From NCBI RefSeq assembly GCF_002286775.1, contig NZ_NSGJ01000001.1, positions 212,543-276,542 on the forward strand: a stretch of 64,000 nt of DNA. The letters run 5' to 3'. A program made the position numbers and the translations under genes. The stretch is from Myroides sp. N17-2 (lineage in GTDB: Bacteria > Bacteroidota > Bacteroidia > Flavobacteriales > Flavobacteriaceae). Positions 17,145 through 27,767 of the stretch are shown piece after piece; the stretch's first letter is position 1; each line of letters starts with the position of its first letter. The notes beneath the pieces were generated by a model. It searched no databases, was not told the DNA's origin, and saw nothing but the letters and a program-made list of their open reading frames with translations.

Positions 17145-18593
17145 ATGGAAAAGGTAATTGACGAAAATAAACAAGGTACAAGCTTACAATTAGAACAAAA
17201 GCAAGACAACAAGAAGAAGCTATTCATCGAGAGCTACGGTTGTCAAATGAATTTCTCTGACAGTGAGATTGTAGCTTCTATCCTATCTAACGAAGGATAT
17301 AATACAACTGATAAACTAGAAGAGGCTGATTTAGTATTAGTAAATACATGTTCGATCAGAGATAAAGCAGAACAAACTGTGCGTAAACGCCTTACTCAGT
17401 ACAACCAAATGAAGACTAAGAATCCTGGGATGAAAGTTGGAGTTCTTGGATGTATGGCTGAGCGTTTAAAAGCTAAATTCTTAGAAGAGGAAAAAATCGT
17501 GGACATGGTAGTTGGTCCAGATGCATATAAAGATCTTCCTAACTTACTGAAAGATGTAGAAGAAGGTAGAGATGCTATTAATGTAATCTTGTCTAAAGAC
17601 GAGACTTATGGTGATATCTCTCCTGTACGTCTTCAGAGTAATGGGGTAACGGCATTCGTATCTATTACTAGAGGATGTGATAATATGTGTACATTCTGTG
17701 TAGTACCATTCACTAGAGGTCGTGAACGTAGTCGTGATCCACAGAGTATCATTGAAGAGATTAGAGATTTAAAAGAACGCGGATTTAAAGAGGTAACTTT
17801 ATTAGGTCAGAACGTAGATAGCTTTGTATGGTTCGGTGGAGGTCTTAAGAAAGACTTCGAGAAAGCTACTGAGATGCAAAAAGCAACTGCAGTGGACTTC
17901 GCTCAGCTATTAGATCAATGTGCTACTATGTTCCCTAAGATGAGATTCCGTTTCTCTACATCTAATCCACAAGATATGCATATCGAAGTGATCGAGATGG
18001 TAGCTAAGCACGACAATATCTGTAACTACATCCACTTACCAGTACAGTCTGGAAGTACACGTATCTTACAAGAGATGAATCGTCAGCATACTAGAGAAGA
18101 ATATATCGCATTAGTAGATAAGATTTATGAACTAATTCCAGATATTTCGTTATCACAGGATATCATCACTGGTTTCCCTACGGAGACAGAAGAGGATCAC
18201 CAAGATACATTATCTCTTATAGAGCACGTAAGATATGACTTCGGTTATATGTTCGCTTACTCAGAGAGACCAGGTACACTAGCTGCTCGTAAATTAGAGG
18301 ATGATGTACCAGAAGAAGTTAAAAAACGTCGTCTAAGTGAGATTATAGATGTACAACGTGCTATCGGTCTTGAACGTATGGAACGTTTCTTAGGTCTAAC
18401 AGTAGAGGTACTAATAGAAAAAACCTCTAAGCGTAATGAAGAAGAATGGTCTGGGCGTAACTCTCAGAACACTACTGTTATTTTCCCTAAAGAAAATTAT
18501 AAAGTAGGTGACTTCGTCATGGTAGAAATCACTGACTGTACATCAGCTACACTTATTGGTAAGCCTGTAGGATACTCTTCTATGCAAGAGTAA
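17145..18593 (+). CDS. miaB: tRNA-2-methylthio-N6-dimethylallyladenosine synthase MiaB
   Basis: This radical-SAM enzyme adds a methylthio group to i6A37 in tRNAs that read codons starting with U. The N-terminal UPF0004 domain carries three cluster cysteines ([32 protein letters not shown]). The radical-SAM motif is [21 protein letters not shown]-terminal TRAM domain follows (from about residue 415). The length of 482 residues is normal, with a short Gln/Lys-rich N-terminal lead. It is the first gene of the run miaB, sigma-54 activator, lptE, TPR protein, secG. Confidence 0.96.
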   Translation: MEKVIDENKQGTSLQLEQKQDNKKKLFIESYGCQMNFSDSEIVASILSNEGYNTTDKLEEADLVLVNTCSIRDKAEQTVRKRLTQYNQMKTKNPGMKVGVLGCMAERLKAKFLEEEKIVDMVVGPDAYKDLPNLLKDVEEGRDAINVILSKDETYGDISPVRLQSNGVTAFVSITRGCDNMCTFCVVPFTRGRERSRDPQSIIEEIRDLKERGFKEVTLLGQNVDSFVWFGGGLKKDFEKATEMQKATAVDFAQLLDQCATMFPKMRFRFSTSNPQDMHIEVIEMVAKHDNICNYIHLPVQSGSTRILQEMNRQHTREEYIALVDKIYELIPDISLSQDIITGFPTETEEDHQDTLSLIEHVRYDFGYMFAYSERPGTLAARKLEDDVPEEVKKRRLSEIIDVQRAIGLERMERFLGLTVEVLIEKTSKRNEEEWSGRNSQNTTVIFPKENYKVGDFVMVEITDCTSATLIGKPVGYSSMQE

Positions 18594-18616
18594 ATAGCAA
18601 TATTTAAAATAAAAAA

Positions 18617-19906
18617 ATGGAAAACCTTCAAGTTATAAAACAACGCTTCGAGATTATCGGTAATGACGTGAAACTAAATCGCGCATTAGAGAAAGCTATA
18701 CAGGTAGCTCCTACTGATATATCAGTATTAGTCACTGGAGAGAGTGGTGTAGGTAAAGAAAGTATTCCTAAAATCATACATTCACTATCACATCGCAAAC
18801 ACGGTAAGTTTATCGCTGTTAACTGTGGTGCTATTCCAGAAGGGACGATAGATAGTGAACTATTCGGACACGAAAAAGGAGCTTTTACGGGTGCTATAGG
18901 TACCCGTGAAGGTTACTTCGAAGAAGCTGACGGAGGAACTATCTTCTTAGATGAAGTAGGTGAACTTCCATTAACTACACAGGTAAGATTATTACGTGTA
19001 TTAGAAAACGGAGAGTTTATTAAAGTTGGTTCTTCTAAAGTTCAGAAGACAGATATCCGCATCATCGCAGCTACTAATGTCAATATGGTAGATGCGATTA
19101 ATAAAGGTAAATTTAGAGAAGATTTATACTACAGACTAAGCACAGTAGAGATACTATTACCCCCTCTTAGAGAACGTGGTGAAGATATCCACTTACTGTT
19201 TAGAAAGTTTGCTTCTGACTTTTCACATAAATATAAGATGCCACCGATCAAGCTAGAGCCAGATGCAGCATCTTATCTAATGCGATATAGTTGGTATGGT
19301 AATATCCGTCAACTGCGCAATGTCGCTGAACAGATATCTGTATTAGAAACAAATAGAGAGATTTCTTTATCTATATTACAAGGATACTTGCCTAATCACG
19401 ATAGACAACTGCCGTCTGTGATAAACACACCTAAGTCTGATTCGGATTTTAGCACTGAACGAGAGATACTATACAAAGTATTGTTTGATATGAAAAGTGA
19501 TCTAACAGATCTAAAGAAACTGACATTAGAACTATTACAACATGACAAAGGTACTGTGTCAGAATCTAACAAGACCTTGATTCAAAAAATCTATGGTACG
19601 AAGAAAGCTGAATTACCTGAATTAATGACTCCACCAACAGCTGATCTTGATATTATCCAAATGGAAAGTCATTTATCTACAGCTAATAACCTCATGTTCC
19701 ATGATACAGTAGATGATGATGAAGATACTTCTACATATCTTGAAGCAGAGACAGTAGATGATGAACCTCTAAATTTAGAGAATCAAGAGATCAAGCTTAT
19801 TAAGCGAGCATTAGAAAGACACAGTGGTAAGCGTAAAGCGGCTGCTAAAGAATTAAATATATCAGAGAGAACACTGTATAGAAAGATAAAACAATACGAC
19901 TTATAG
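18617..19906 (+). CDS. Sigma-54-dependent transcriptional activator without receiver domain
   Basis: The AAA+ domain starts almost at the N-terminus, with Walker A GESGVGKE (41-48) and the sigma-54-contacting loop GAFTGA (88-93) intact. Walker B is TIFLDEVGEL. A Fis-type helix-turn-helix ends the protein (KRKAAAKELNISERTLYRKI). A linker of about 100 acidic or uncharacterised residues separates them. With no sensory domain, its activity must be set by partners or level. It is 23 bp after miaB and 2 bp before lptE. Sigma-54 itself is not encoded in the window. Confidence 0.93.
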   Translation: MENLQVIKQRFEIIGNDVKLNRALEKAIQVAPTDISVLVTGESGVGKESIPKIIHSLSHRKHGKFIAVNCGAIPEGTIDSELFGHEKGAFTGAIGTREGYFEEADGGTIFLDEVGELPLTTQVRLLRVLENGEFIKVGSSKVQKTDIRIIAATNVNMVDAINKGKFREDLYYRLSTVEILLPPLRERGEDIHLLFRKFASDFSHKYKMPPIKLEPDAASYLMRYSWYGNIRQLRNVAEQISVLETNREISLSILQGYLPNHDRQLPSVINTPKSDSDFSTEREILYKVLFDMKSDLTDLKKLTLELLQHDKGTVSESNKTLIQKIYGTKKAELPELMTPPTADLDIIQMESHLSTANNLMFHDTVDDDEDTSTYLEAETVDDEPLNLENQEIKLIKRALERHSGKRKAAAKELNISERTLYRKIKQYDL

Positions 19907-19908
19907 TT

Positions 19909-20412
19909 ATGAGAATCAAACATTTATTTGCAGTATTATTTATAGCACTATTTTTTAATAGCTGTAAATATTATAACTTTACAGGAACAGGTAAAATTAA
20001 TGCAGACTCTTTTCAGGTTAATTCATTTCAAAACAATGCTCCATTAGTAGAGCCAGGTATTGAAAGAACGTTTACTACTAGTCTACAAGATTTGATTCAA
20101 AACCAAACTAGTTTAAGTCTTACGAATACAGATGCAGATTTAATCTACGAAGGAGAAATAGTAGAGTACCGTATTAGCCCAATGACAGCTACAGCTGATC
20201 AAAGAGCTGCTCAAAACAGACTGTATGTCGCAGTAAACGTAAGGTTCTTTAATAAGAAAAAACCTGATGAAGACTTCGAGAAGAGATTTTCATTTTACTA
20301 TGACTACGATGCGAATACACAATTAATGGGAGCTAGTCTTAATACAGCTATTGAGACTATCTATGAGCGCATCACACAAGATGTATTCAATGAATCTCTT
20401 GCTAAATGGTAA
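19909..20412 (+). CDS. lptE: LptE-like LPS assembly lipoprotein
   Basis: LptE is the lipoprotein plug of the LptD outer-membrane translocon for lipopolysaccharide. The N-terminus has a signal sequence with lipobox FFNSC, giving the modified cysteine at residue 19. The rest is the small alpha/beta LptE-type fold, with the typical central strand DADLIYEGEIVEYRISP. The length of 167 residues is normal. It starts 2 bp after the sigma-54 activator and precedes the TPR gene. The family call rests on position and sequence style shared with flavobacterial LptE proteins. Confidence 0.8.
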   Translation: MRIKHLFAVLFIALFFNSCKYYNFTGTGKINADSFQVNSFQNNAPLVEPGIERTFTTSLQDLIQNQTSLSLTNTDADLIYEGEIVEYRISPMTATADQRAAQNRLYVAVNVRFFNKKKPDEDFEKRFSFYYDYDANTQLMGASLNTAIETIYERITQDVFNESLAKW

Positions 20413-20432
20413 TTATTTAAAAACAAATCAAC

Positions 20433-21572
20433 TTGACTCTAAACGAATTAGACATATTACTTCGCCAACCTCAGCTTATAAAAGGAGATGAGAGCACTCA
20501 GCTAAAGGCTATTATAGACCAGTATCCGTACTTTCAGTCTGTGAGAAGTCTTTATCTAAAAAGCTTATATGCAAACAAAAGTTATGTCTATAACCAAGAG
20601 TTAAAGACTACTGCTGCACATACACTTGATAGAGATATTCTGTTTGATTTTATTATCTCACCAGACTTTATTACTTATCAACCTTTACAGATTAAGACTG
20701 AAGAAATAGTAGTCTCTAAAGAAGTAGCATTAGAAGAAATAATTACTACAGAAACTCAAATAACTACTAATGAGAATATACCGTTAGAGCCATCAAGTTT
20801 CGCACATTTACAAGAAGATAATATAGTAATAGAAGAATCTAGTACGATAGACAACACTACAGTAGAAGAGGTTATTATAGAGGAGCCTATAGTCATAGAA
20901 AAAGAAGTATTAGTAGAAGAAATAGAGCTAGAAGAAGATCCTAAAAAGGAAATTGCTGAACCAAAACTAACTTCAACTGCTATTAAAAGTCTTTTACAAT
21001 CTATAACAATACACGAGAATCAACAGTTATATCCGCCTATTAAAGAAGAAGTATCTGATACACCTACAGCTATAACTCAAGACAATACGACTACTTCTGT
21101 AAGTGAAGATGCGGAACAGACAAAGGTCGAAATAACCTTATTAGAAGAGAAACTAGAGATAGGAGCTCCTTTAAACTTCGATGATAAAGAGAAAATGTCT
21201 TTCGCTGAGTGGCTACAATTATCTAAGATTAAGCCTATAGACAGAGAAAATGATTCTATTTTAACAGAATCTGAGCAAAATGCAGATATTGAAAAACAAA
21301 AAAAAATAGAATTAATAGATAAATTTATAGAAACAAATCCAAAGATAGTTCCTACTAAGAAACCCACTGTAATCCCAGTAAACATCGACACTTCAGTGCA
21401 AGAGAACAGTAGTTTAATGACAGAGACTTTAGCTAAAATTTACTTGGAGCAAAAGAAATATCAGAAAGCGATACAAGCATATGAAATATTAATTTTGAAA
21501 TATCCAGAAAAAAGTAGTTTCTTTGCAGACCAAATATCAGATATAAAAGCGTTACAACAACATAATAGTTAA
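20433..21572 (+). CDS. Tetratricopeptide-repeat protein with long acidic middle region
   Basis: A 379-residue protein. Residues 1-85 are helical (LNELDILLRQPQLI, then DQYPYFQSVRSLYLKSLYA). Residues about 90-290 are very rich in Glu, Ile, Val and Thr and look disordered. The C-terminus has one clear TPR unit (LAKIYLEQKKYQKAIQAYEI). The start is TTG at 20433: an in-frame stop (TAA) lies at 20418, and no ATG or GTG is found near the conserved N-terminus. It has no signal peptide, so it is probably cytoplasmic. It lies 20 bp after lptE and 5 bp before secG; the exact role is unknown. Confidence 0.8.
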   Translation: MTLNELDILLRQPQLIKGDESTQLKAIIDQYPYFQSVRSLYLKSLYANKSYVYNQELKTTAAHTLDRDILFDFIISPDFITYQPLQIKTEEIVVSKEVALEEIITTETQITTNENIPLEPSSFAHLQEDNIVIEESSTIDNTTVEEVIIEEPIVIEKEVLVEEIELEEDPKKEIAEPKLTSTAIKSLLQSITIHENQQLYPPIKEEVSDTPTAITQDNTTTSVSEDAEQTKVEITLLEEKLEIGAPLNFDDKEKMSFAEWLQLSKIKPIDRENDSILTESEQNADIEKQKKIELIDKFIETNPKIVPTKKPTVIPVNIDTSVQENSSLMTETLAKIYLEQKKYQKAIQAYEILILKYPEKSSFFADQISDIKALQQHNS

Positions 21573-21577
21573 TCACC

Positions 21578-21952
21578 ATGAACACATTTACAATATTTTT
21601 AATCTTAATCGCAATTGTATGTTTTTTACTTATCGTAGTAATTATGGTACAGAATCCTAAAGGTGGAGGTTTAGACTCATCTTTCGGTGGATCTACAGTA
21701 GCAGGAGGGGTTAAAAACACAAATGATTTCTTAGATAAAAGTACTTGGACATTAGGTGCAGCATTAATCGTATTAATTCTATTATCATCTACTAGTTTCA
21801 ATGGTGGAGCTGCAGGAGATTCTAAATTATTAGATCCAAACGCAGTACCAGTTCAACCATTACCAACAGAAGTACCTGCAAAACAAGATGCTCCTGTGAC
21901 AACAACGGAGACAACAACTCCAACTGAAGAAACTCAAAATCAAGCTGAATAA
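21578..21952 (+). CDS. secG: Preprotein translocase subunit SecG
   Basis: SecG assists SecYEG in moving proteins across the inner membrane. Two hydrophobic helices (about residues 4-23 and 56-73) flank the conserved cytoplasmic loop VQNPKGGGLDSSFGG. The C-terminal tail (about residues 85-124) is Pro/Thr/Glu-rich and variable, as is usual in Bacteroidota. The gene is 5 bp after the TPR gene and ends with a strong terminator, closing the miaB-secG unit. Confidence 0.95.
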   Translation: MNTFTIFLILIAIVCFLLIVVIMVQNPKGGGLDSSFGGSTVAGGVKNTNDFLDKSTWTLGAALIVLILLSSTSFNGGAAGDSKLLDPNAVPVQPLPTEVPAKQDAPVTTTETTTPTEETQNQAE

Positions 21953-21975
21953 GTTTAGCTTTAACAAATACACGA

Positions 21976-22006
21976 AATGCCGGCTGTCAAGCTGGCATTT
22001 TTTTTT
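21976..22006 (+). terminator. Terminator after secG
   Basis: AATGCCGGCT pairs with AGCTGGCATT around GTCA, followed by nine or more T residues. It separates secG from groES. Confidence 0.9.
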
Positions 22007-22012
22007 GTCTAT

Positions 22013-22049
22013 ATTGTCACTTTTTTGCTTTGGCACACTTTATGACAAT
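22013..22049. promoter_or_regulatory. Inverted repeat upstream of groES, with a weak sigma-54-like site
   Basis: ATTGTCA (22013-22019) and TGACAAT (22043-22049) form a 7-bp inverted repeat 53 bp before groES. No CIRCE element is present. Inside lies TTGGCAC at 22030-22036, which resembles a sigma-54 -24 box, but the -12 box has GA instead of GC. No TAnnTTTG element is found, so the groES promoter is of a different type or not visible to me. Confidence 0.4.
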
Positions 22050-22102
22050 TCATTATCTATAATAATTAAAAATAATAATTCAATTTCATAAACTATAAAA
22101 CT

Positions 22103-22378
22103 ATGGCAGTAAATATTAAACCACTTGCAGATAGAGTTCTTATTGAACCATTACCAGCTGAAACTAAAACTGCTTCAGGTCTATTCATTCCTGATACAGC
22201 AAAAGAGAAACCACAAAGAGGAACTGTAGTAGCTGTAGGAAATGGTACTAAAGATCACGACATGACTGTAAAAGTAGGAGATACTGTATTATATGGTAAA
22301 TATGCAGGTACTGACTTAAAATTAGACGGTACAGATTACTTAATCATGAGAGAAGACGATATTCTAGCAATCGTTTAA
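22103..22378 (+). CDS. groES: Co-chaperonin GroES
   Basis: The 91-residue lid of the GroEL chamber. Conserved features are the start [19 protein letters not shown], the mobile-loop region [20 protein letters not shown] and the end [13 protein letters not shown]. It stands 84 bp before groEL in one operon and is preceded by the secG terminator, so it has its own promoter. Length and sequence are typical. Confidence 0.98.
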   Translation: MAVNIKPLADRVLIEPLPAETKTASGLFIPDTAKEKPQRGTVVAVGNGTKDHDMTVKVGDTVLYGKYAGTDLKLDGTDYLIMREDDILAIV

Positions 22379-22432
22379 CTTAGAATCAGCGTTAGCCAAA
22401 TAGTATAAAGCAATTCTTGGTTTAAGAATTGA

Positions 22433-24088
<1,656 letters not shown>

Positions 24089-24114
24089 TACCAAATCTTT
24101 ATTTCAATATTAGA

Positions 24115-24149
24115 GGGAGTATCACTTATAGTGGTACTCCCTTATTTTT
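24115..24149 (+). terminator. Terminator of groES-groEL
   Basis: An 11-bp stem (GGGAGTATCAC with GTGGTACTCCC, one G-U pair) is followed by a T-rich tract. Confidence 0.85.
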
Positions 24150-24168
24150 ACTTTACCAGTAATAATAT

Positions 24169-24204
24169 AAAAAAGGCCTAGAGTTACTACTCTAAGCCTT
24201 TTTT
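24169..24204. terminator. Bidirectional terminator between groEL and rpe
   Basis: AAAAAAGGCCTAGAGT and ACTCTAAGCCTTTTTT pair around TACT. A- and T-runs on either side serve the converging groEL and rpe genes. Confidence 0.85.
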
Positions 24205-24210
24205 ATATTA

Positions 24211-24873
24211 TTACTTCGAAGTGATTTCTTTTAAGTCAGCGATAGTTGCGATAGGATCAGCTGCACTGAATACAAAGTTACCCGCTACTAATGCATCGAC
24301 TCCTGCATCTACAAGGGCTTTAGCATTCTTATTATTCACTCCACCATCTATCTCTATCATTACATTAGCACCTTTAGCATTAATCATTGCTTTCAGTTTG
24401 CGTACTTTATCATAGGTATTCTCAATAAAGCTTTGACCACCAAAACCAGGGTTCACACTCATGATAAGTACTAAATCTAGATCTTGAATTATGTCTTCTA
24501 ATACACTTACAGGAGTATGAGGATTAAGTGCTACACCCGCTTTCATTCCTTCTGCTTTAATCGCTTGAACTGTACGGTGCAGATGTGTACATGCTTCATA
24601 ATGTACAGTAAGGATATCTGCTCCTAAGTCTTTAAATGTTTTGATATAACGATCAGGATCTACTATCATTAAATGCACATCAAGTGTCTTCTTAGCATGT
24701 TTATTAATCGCTGCTAATACTGGCATACCAAAAGAAATATTTGGTACGAATACTCCATCCATAATATCAATATGGAACCAGTCTGCTTGGCTATTATTCA
24801 CCATTTCGATATCTCTCTGAAGATTAGCGAAGTCTGCTGCCAATACTGACGGTGCTATAATCGTGTTTTTCAT
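24211..24873 (-). CDS. rpe: Ribulose-phosphate 3-epimerase
   Basis: Interconverts ribulose-5-phosphate and xylulose-5-phosphate in the pentose phosphate pathway. It is a TIM barrel with the motifs APSVLAADFANL, WFHIDIMDGVFVPN (metal ligands), LMSVNPGFGGQSF and EIDGGVNNKNAK. The ATG at 24873 (MKNTIIAPSVLA) gives 220 residues, the usual length. A longer frame from 24915 exists, but a TACCTTTG promoter element lies inside that extension, so it is not translated. Confidence 0.95.
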   Translation of the reverse strand: MKNTIIAPSVLAADFANLQRDIEMVNNSQADWFHIDIMDGVFVPNISFGMPVLAAINKHAKKTLDVHLMIVDPDRYIKTFKDLGADILTVHYEACTHLHRTVQAIKAEGMKAGVALNPHTPVSVLEDIIQDLDLVLIMSVNPGFGGQSFIENTYDKVRKLKAMINAKGANVMIEIDGGVNNKNAKALVDAGVDALVAGNFVFSAADPIATIADLKEITSK

Positions 24874-24893
24874 ATAATTGAGTTGTGTTTGTA

Positions 24894-24901
24894 CAAAGGT
24901 A
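24894..24901 (-). promoter_or_regulatory. -7 element of rpe
   Basis: TACCTTTG on the minus strand fits TAnnTTTG and lies 20 bp before the rpe ATG. It abuts the T-run of the lipB terminator. This placement decides the rpe start. Confidence 0.6.
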
Positions 24902-24934
24902 AAAAAAATACCCAACAGCCATGGCTATTGGGTA
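24902..24934 (-). terminator. Terminator of lipB
   Basis: On the minus strand TACCCAATAGCC pairs with GGCTGTTGGGTA around AT (one mismatch), followed by T residues. The stop codon of lipB is 12 bp upstream. Confidence 0.85.
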
Positions 24935-24946
24935 ATATAATATAGT

Positions 24947-25660
24947 CTATAAAGACTCTTGTCTTATTACTTGTGCTTCAAACAATTCAGAAAAATACTT
25001 GATAATCTTCTCTCTTACTTCATCCTCATCTACATACTCTACTCCTAGCTCTACATTCAGAGAAGTAACTCCCTTTCCTCGTATTCCACAAGGGATGATA
25101 TTGTCAAAGTATCCTAAATCTGAATTTACATTAAAAGCAAAACCGTGCATCGTCACCCATCTAGAAGCTCTAACTCCCATCGCACAGATCTTACGTGCAA
25201 ATGGCGTTCCAGCACCTAGCCATACTCCAGTTTCTCCTTCACTTCTACTAGATTCTACACCATAATCTTGTAGAACTAAAATAATGGTCTCTTCTAAAAG
25301 ACGTAAATACTTATGTATATCCGTAAAGAAGTTCTCTAAATCAATGATAGGATATCCTACTACCTGTCCAGGCCCGTGATAAGTGATATCTCCTCCTCTA
25401 TTAATCTTATAGAACGTAGCCCCTTTTGCTTTTAATTGTTCATCATTTAAAAGCATATTATGTGCATCACCACTTTTACCTAATGTATAGACATGAGGGT
25501 GCTCCACAAATAAAAAGTAATTATCTGTAGCATCTGTTCGTTCTTCTCTTCTATTTCTGATCTTAACATCAAGAATAGATTGAAATATTTGTTCTTGGTA
25601 GTCCCAAGTATCTTTATAATCTTTCTCGCCTAAATCAATAAGCTTTACTTGTTTGTTCAT
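24947..25660 (-). CDS. lipB: Lipoyl(octanoyl) transferase LipB
   Basis: Moves octanoyl groups from acyl carrier protein to the lipoyl domains of 2-oxoacid dehydrogenases. The conserved blocks are RGGDITYHGPGQVVGYPI, the lysine-bearing KICAMGVRASRWVTMHGFA and the cysteine motif IPCGIRGKGVTSL, whose Cys is the acyl acceptor. The length of 237 residues is normal. It follows a small YqaE/Pmp3-type gene by 11 bp and is closed by a hairpin terminator. Confidence 0.96.
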   Translation of the reverse strand: MNKQVKLIDLGEKDYKDTWDYQEQIFQSILDVKIRNRREERTDATDNYFLFVEHPHVYTLGKSGDAHNMLLNDEQLKAKGATFYKINRGGDITYHGPGQVVGYPIIDLENFFTDIHKYLRLLEETIILVLQDYGVESSRSEGETGVWLGAGTPFARKICAMGVRASRWVTMHGFAFNVNSDLGYFDNIIPCGIRGKGVTSLNVELGVEYVDEDEVREKIIKYFSELFEAQVIRQESL

Positions 25661-25671
25661 TGTGATGTTGG

Positions 25672-25836
25672 TTATTTGTTATATTTAGGATTGTTAAGGA
25701 TTACTAATGCAGCAATCACTCCAGGTACCCATCCACATAACGTTAAGATAAAAACAATCAATATAGATCCACAGCCCTTATCTAATACAGCTAAAGGCGG
25801 TAAAATAATAGATAAAAGTACACGTCCTAAACTCAT
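25672..25836 (-). CDS. YqaE/Pmp3 family small membrane protein
   Basis: The 54-residue protein is almost entirely two hydrophobic helices (RVLLSIILPPLAVL and ILIVFILTLCGWVPGVIAAL) and has the Pmp3/YqaE hallmark LPPLAVxxxxGCG...LTxxGWxPGxIxA. Such proteins sit in the membrane and are linked to stress and membrane potential. I prefer the start at 25836 (MSLGRVLL), which matches the family; the open frame extends to 25860. It is probably cotranscribed with lipB 11 bp downstream. Confidence 0.85.
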   Translation of the reverse strand: MSLGRVLLSIILPPLAVLDKGCGSILIVFILTLCGWVPGVIAALVILNNPKYNK

Positions 25837-25969
25837 GACTAAATATTTTGTATGATACAAATTTCGACATTTTTTCGTTGAACTCTCCTATTATACAGTT
25901 AAAATGATAGTGCGTATTCACTTTTAAGACAAAGTATTGCAAATTAAGTCGTTTTATCAGAAATAGTAA

Positions 25970-26000
25970 TTGTCGCATTTTCAAAGATTAACTATATTTG
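25970..26000 (+). promoter_or_regulatory. Promoter of lysS
   Basis: TTG at 25970-25972 and TATATTTG at 25993-26000 are separated by 20 bp, close to the Bacteroidota consensus. The ATG of lysS is 24 bp further on. Confidence 0.7.
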
Positions 26001-26024
26001 CATTTAAATTAATTTACAGTTATT

Positions 26025-27725
26025 ATGCAACTTTCAGAACAAGAAATCATCAGAAGAGAAAAACTGAGCAAGTTACAAGAGCTTGGTGTGAATCCTTATC
26101 CTGCTAATCTATTTCCAGTAGACCACACGTCGAAGCAGATAAAGAACGACTTCGAAGAAGGTAAGAAGGTTGTCGTTGCGGGTAGATTAATGTCTTCAAG
26201 AATACAAGGAAAAGCTTCTTTCGCTACTATCCAAGATAGCGAAGGTAAGATTCAGTTATACATCAACAGAGATGAGCTTTGTCCAGACGAGGATAAAACA
26301 TTATACAATGAAATCTACAAAAAACTTATTGACTTAGGAGATATCGTAGGTATAGAAGGAGAGTTATTCACTACGCAAGTAGGAGAAAAAACAGTACGTG
26401 TAAAAGGTTTACAGTTATTAAGTAAAGCATTACGCCCACTTCCATTGCCTAAGACAGATGCTGAAGGAAATACGTTTGATGCTTTTACAGATCCAGAATT
26501 ACGTTACAGAATGCGTTATGTTGATTTAGTGGTTAACCCAATCAACAAAGAAATATTCATCAAACGTACGAAGTTGTTTACTGCAATGCGTAACTTCTTT
26601 AACGAGTCAGGATATATGGAAGTAGAGACTCCTGTATTACAGTCTATCCCAGGTGGAGCATCTGCTCGTCCGTTTATCACACACCACAATGCTTTAGATA
26701 TTCCATTATACTTGAGAATTGCTAATGAATTGTACTTAAAACGTCTTATCGTTGGTGGTTTTGACGGAGTGTATGAGTTCTCTAAAAACTTCCGTAACGA
26801 AGGAATGGACAGAACACATAATCCAGAGTTTACAGCTATGGAAATCTATGTAGCTTATAAAGATTACAACTGGATGATGGATTTCACAGAACGCCTATTA
26901 GAGCACTGTGCTATCGCTGTTAATGGTACAACTAATGCTACTTTTGGAGAACATGAGATTAACTTCAAAGCTCCTTATAAGCGCATCACTATGGCAGACT
27001 CTATTAAAGAGTTCACAGGATTTGATATCACTGGTAAAACAGAGGAAGAAATACGTGTAGCTGCTTTAGGTATGGGTATTCCTGTAGATGAAACAATGGG
27101 TAAAGGAAAACTTATCGACGAGATATTCGGAGAGAAATGTGAGGGGAACTATATCCAACCTACTTTCATTACTGACTATCCAAAAGAAATGTCTCCATTA
27201 ACCAAACTACATAGAGATAACCCTGAGCTAACAGAGCGTTTTGAATTAATGGTTTGTGGTAAAGAGATTGCTAATGCATATTCTGAGTTGAATGACCCTA
27301 TTGACCAAAGAGAGCGTTTTGAATCTCAAATGGCTTTAGGAGACCGTGGAGATGATGAAGCGATGTTTATCGACCAAGATTTCTTACGTGCTTTAGAGTA
27401 TGGTATGCCTCCTACATCAGGATTAGGTATCGGTATGGACCGTTTAATTATGTTCTTAACAAACAACCCTTCTATTCAAGAAGTATTATTCTTCCCTCAA
27501 ATGAGACCAGAGAAGACTGCTCCTTCAGTAGAATTAACAGATGAAGAGAAAATCATTATTCAGATATTAGAGAACAACGATAACAAAGTTGAGATTGGTT
27601 CTCTAAAAGAACAAGCTGCTTTAAGTGGTAAGAAATGGGATAAGGCAATGAAAGGTCTTTCTTCTCATAACTTAACTAAAGTAGAAACAGAAGGTGACTT
27701 AAAATATGTAGTGTACCAACACTAA
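26025..27725 (+). CDS. lysS: Lysyl-tRNA synthetase (class II)
   Basis: Charges tRNA-Lys. An N-terminal OB-fold anticodon domain (KVVVAGRLMSSRIQGKASFA) leads to the class II catalytic core: motif 1 near FFNESGYMEVETPVLQSIPG, motif 2 FSKNFRNEGMDRTHNPEFTA and motif 3 GLGIGMDRLIMFL. About 70 residues after motif 3 form a helical C-terminal extension (from PEKTAPSVELTDEEK) found in Bacteroidota LysS but not in E. coli. The total length of 566 fits the phylum. It has its own promoter and terminator. Confidence 0.97.
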   Translation: MQLSEQEIIRREKLSKLQELGVNPYPANLFPVDHTSKQIKNDFEEGKKVVVAGRLMSSRIQGKASFATIQDSEGKIQLYINRDELCPDEDKTLYNEIYKKLIDLGDIVGIEGELFTTQVGEKTVRVKGLQLLSKALRPLPLPKTDAEGNTFDAFTDPELRYRMRYVDLVVNPINKEIFIKRTKLFTAMRNFFNESGYMEVETPVLQSIPGGASARPFITHHNALDIPLYLRIANELYLKRLIVGGFDGVYEFSKNFRNEGMDRTHNPEFTAMEIYVAYKDYNWMMDFTERLLEHCAIAVNGTTNATFGEHEINFKAPYKRITMADSIKEFTGFDITGKTEEEIRVAALGMGIPVDETMGKGKLIDEIFGEKCEGNYIQPTFITDYPKEMSPLTKLHRDNPELTERFELMVCGKEIANAYSELNDPIDQRERFESQMALGDRGDDEAMFIDQDFLRALEYGMPPTSGLGIGMDRLIMFLTNNPSIQEVLFFPQMRPEKTAPSVELTDEEKIIIQILENNDNKVEIGSLKEQAALSGKKWDKAMKGLSSHNLTKVETEGDLKYVVYQH

Positions 27726-27734
27726 GAGATAATA

Positions 27735-27767
27735 AAAAACGAGACTCAATGAGTCTCGTTTTTTTAT
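27735..27767 (+). terminator. Terminator of lysS
   Basis: AAAAAACGAGACTC pairs with GAGTCTCGTTTTTT around AAT. Its T-run abuts the left end of foldback element copy 1. Confidence 0.9.

Noticed and set aside
22030..22049. A firm sigma-54 promoter call before groES
   Set aside because: The -24 box is good, but the invariant GC of the -12 box is GA here. I kept it only as a weak possibility.
25778..25984. Minus-strand frame of 68 codons before lysS
   Set aside because: It overlaps the YqaE-type gene in another frame and the lysS promoter region, and it has no recognisable features.
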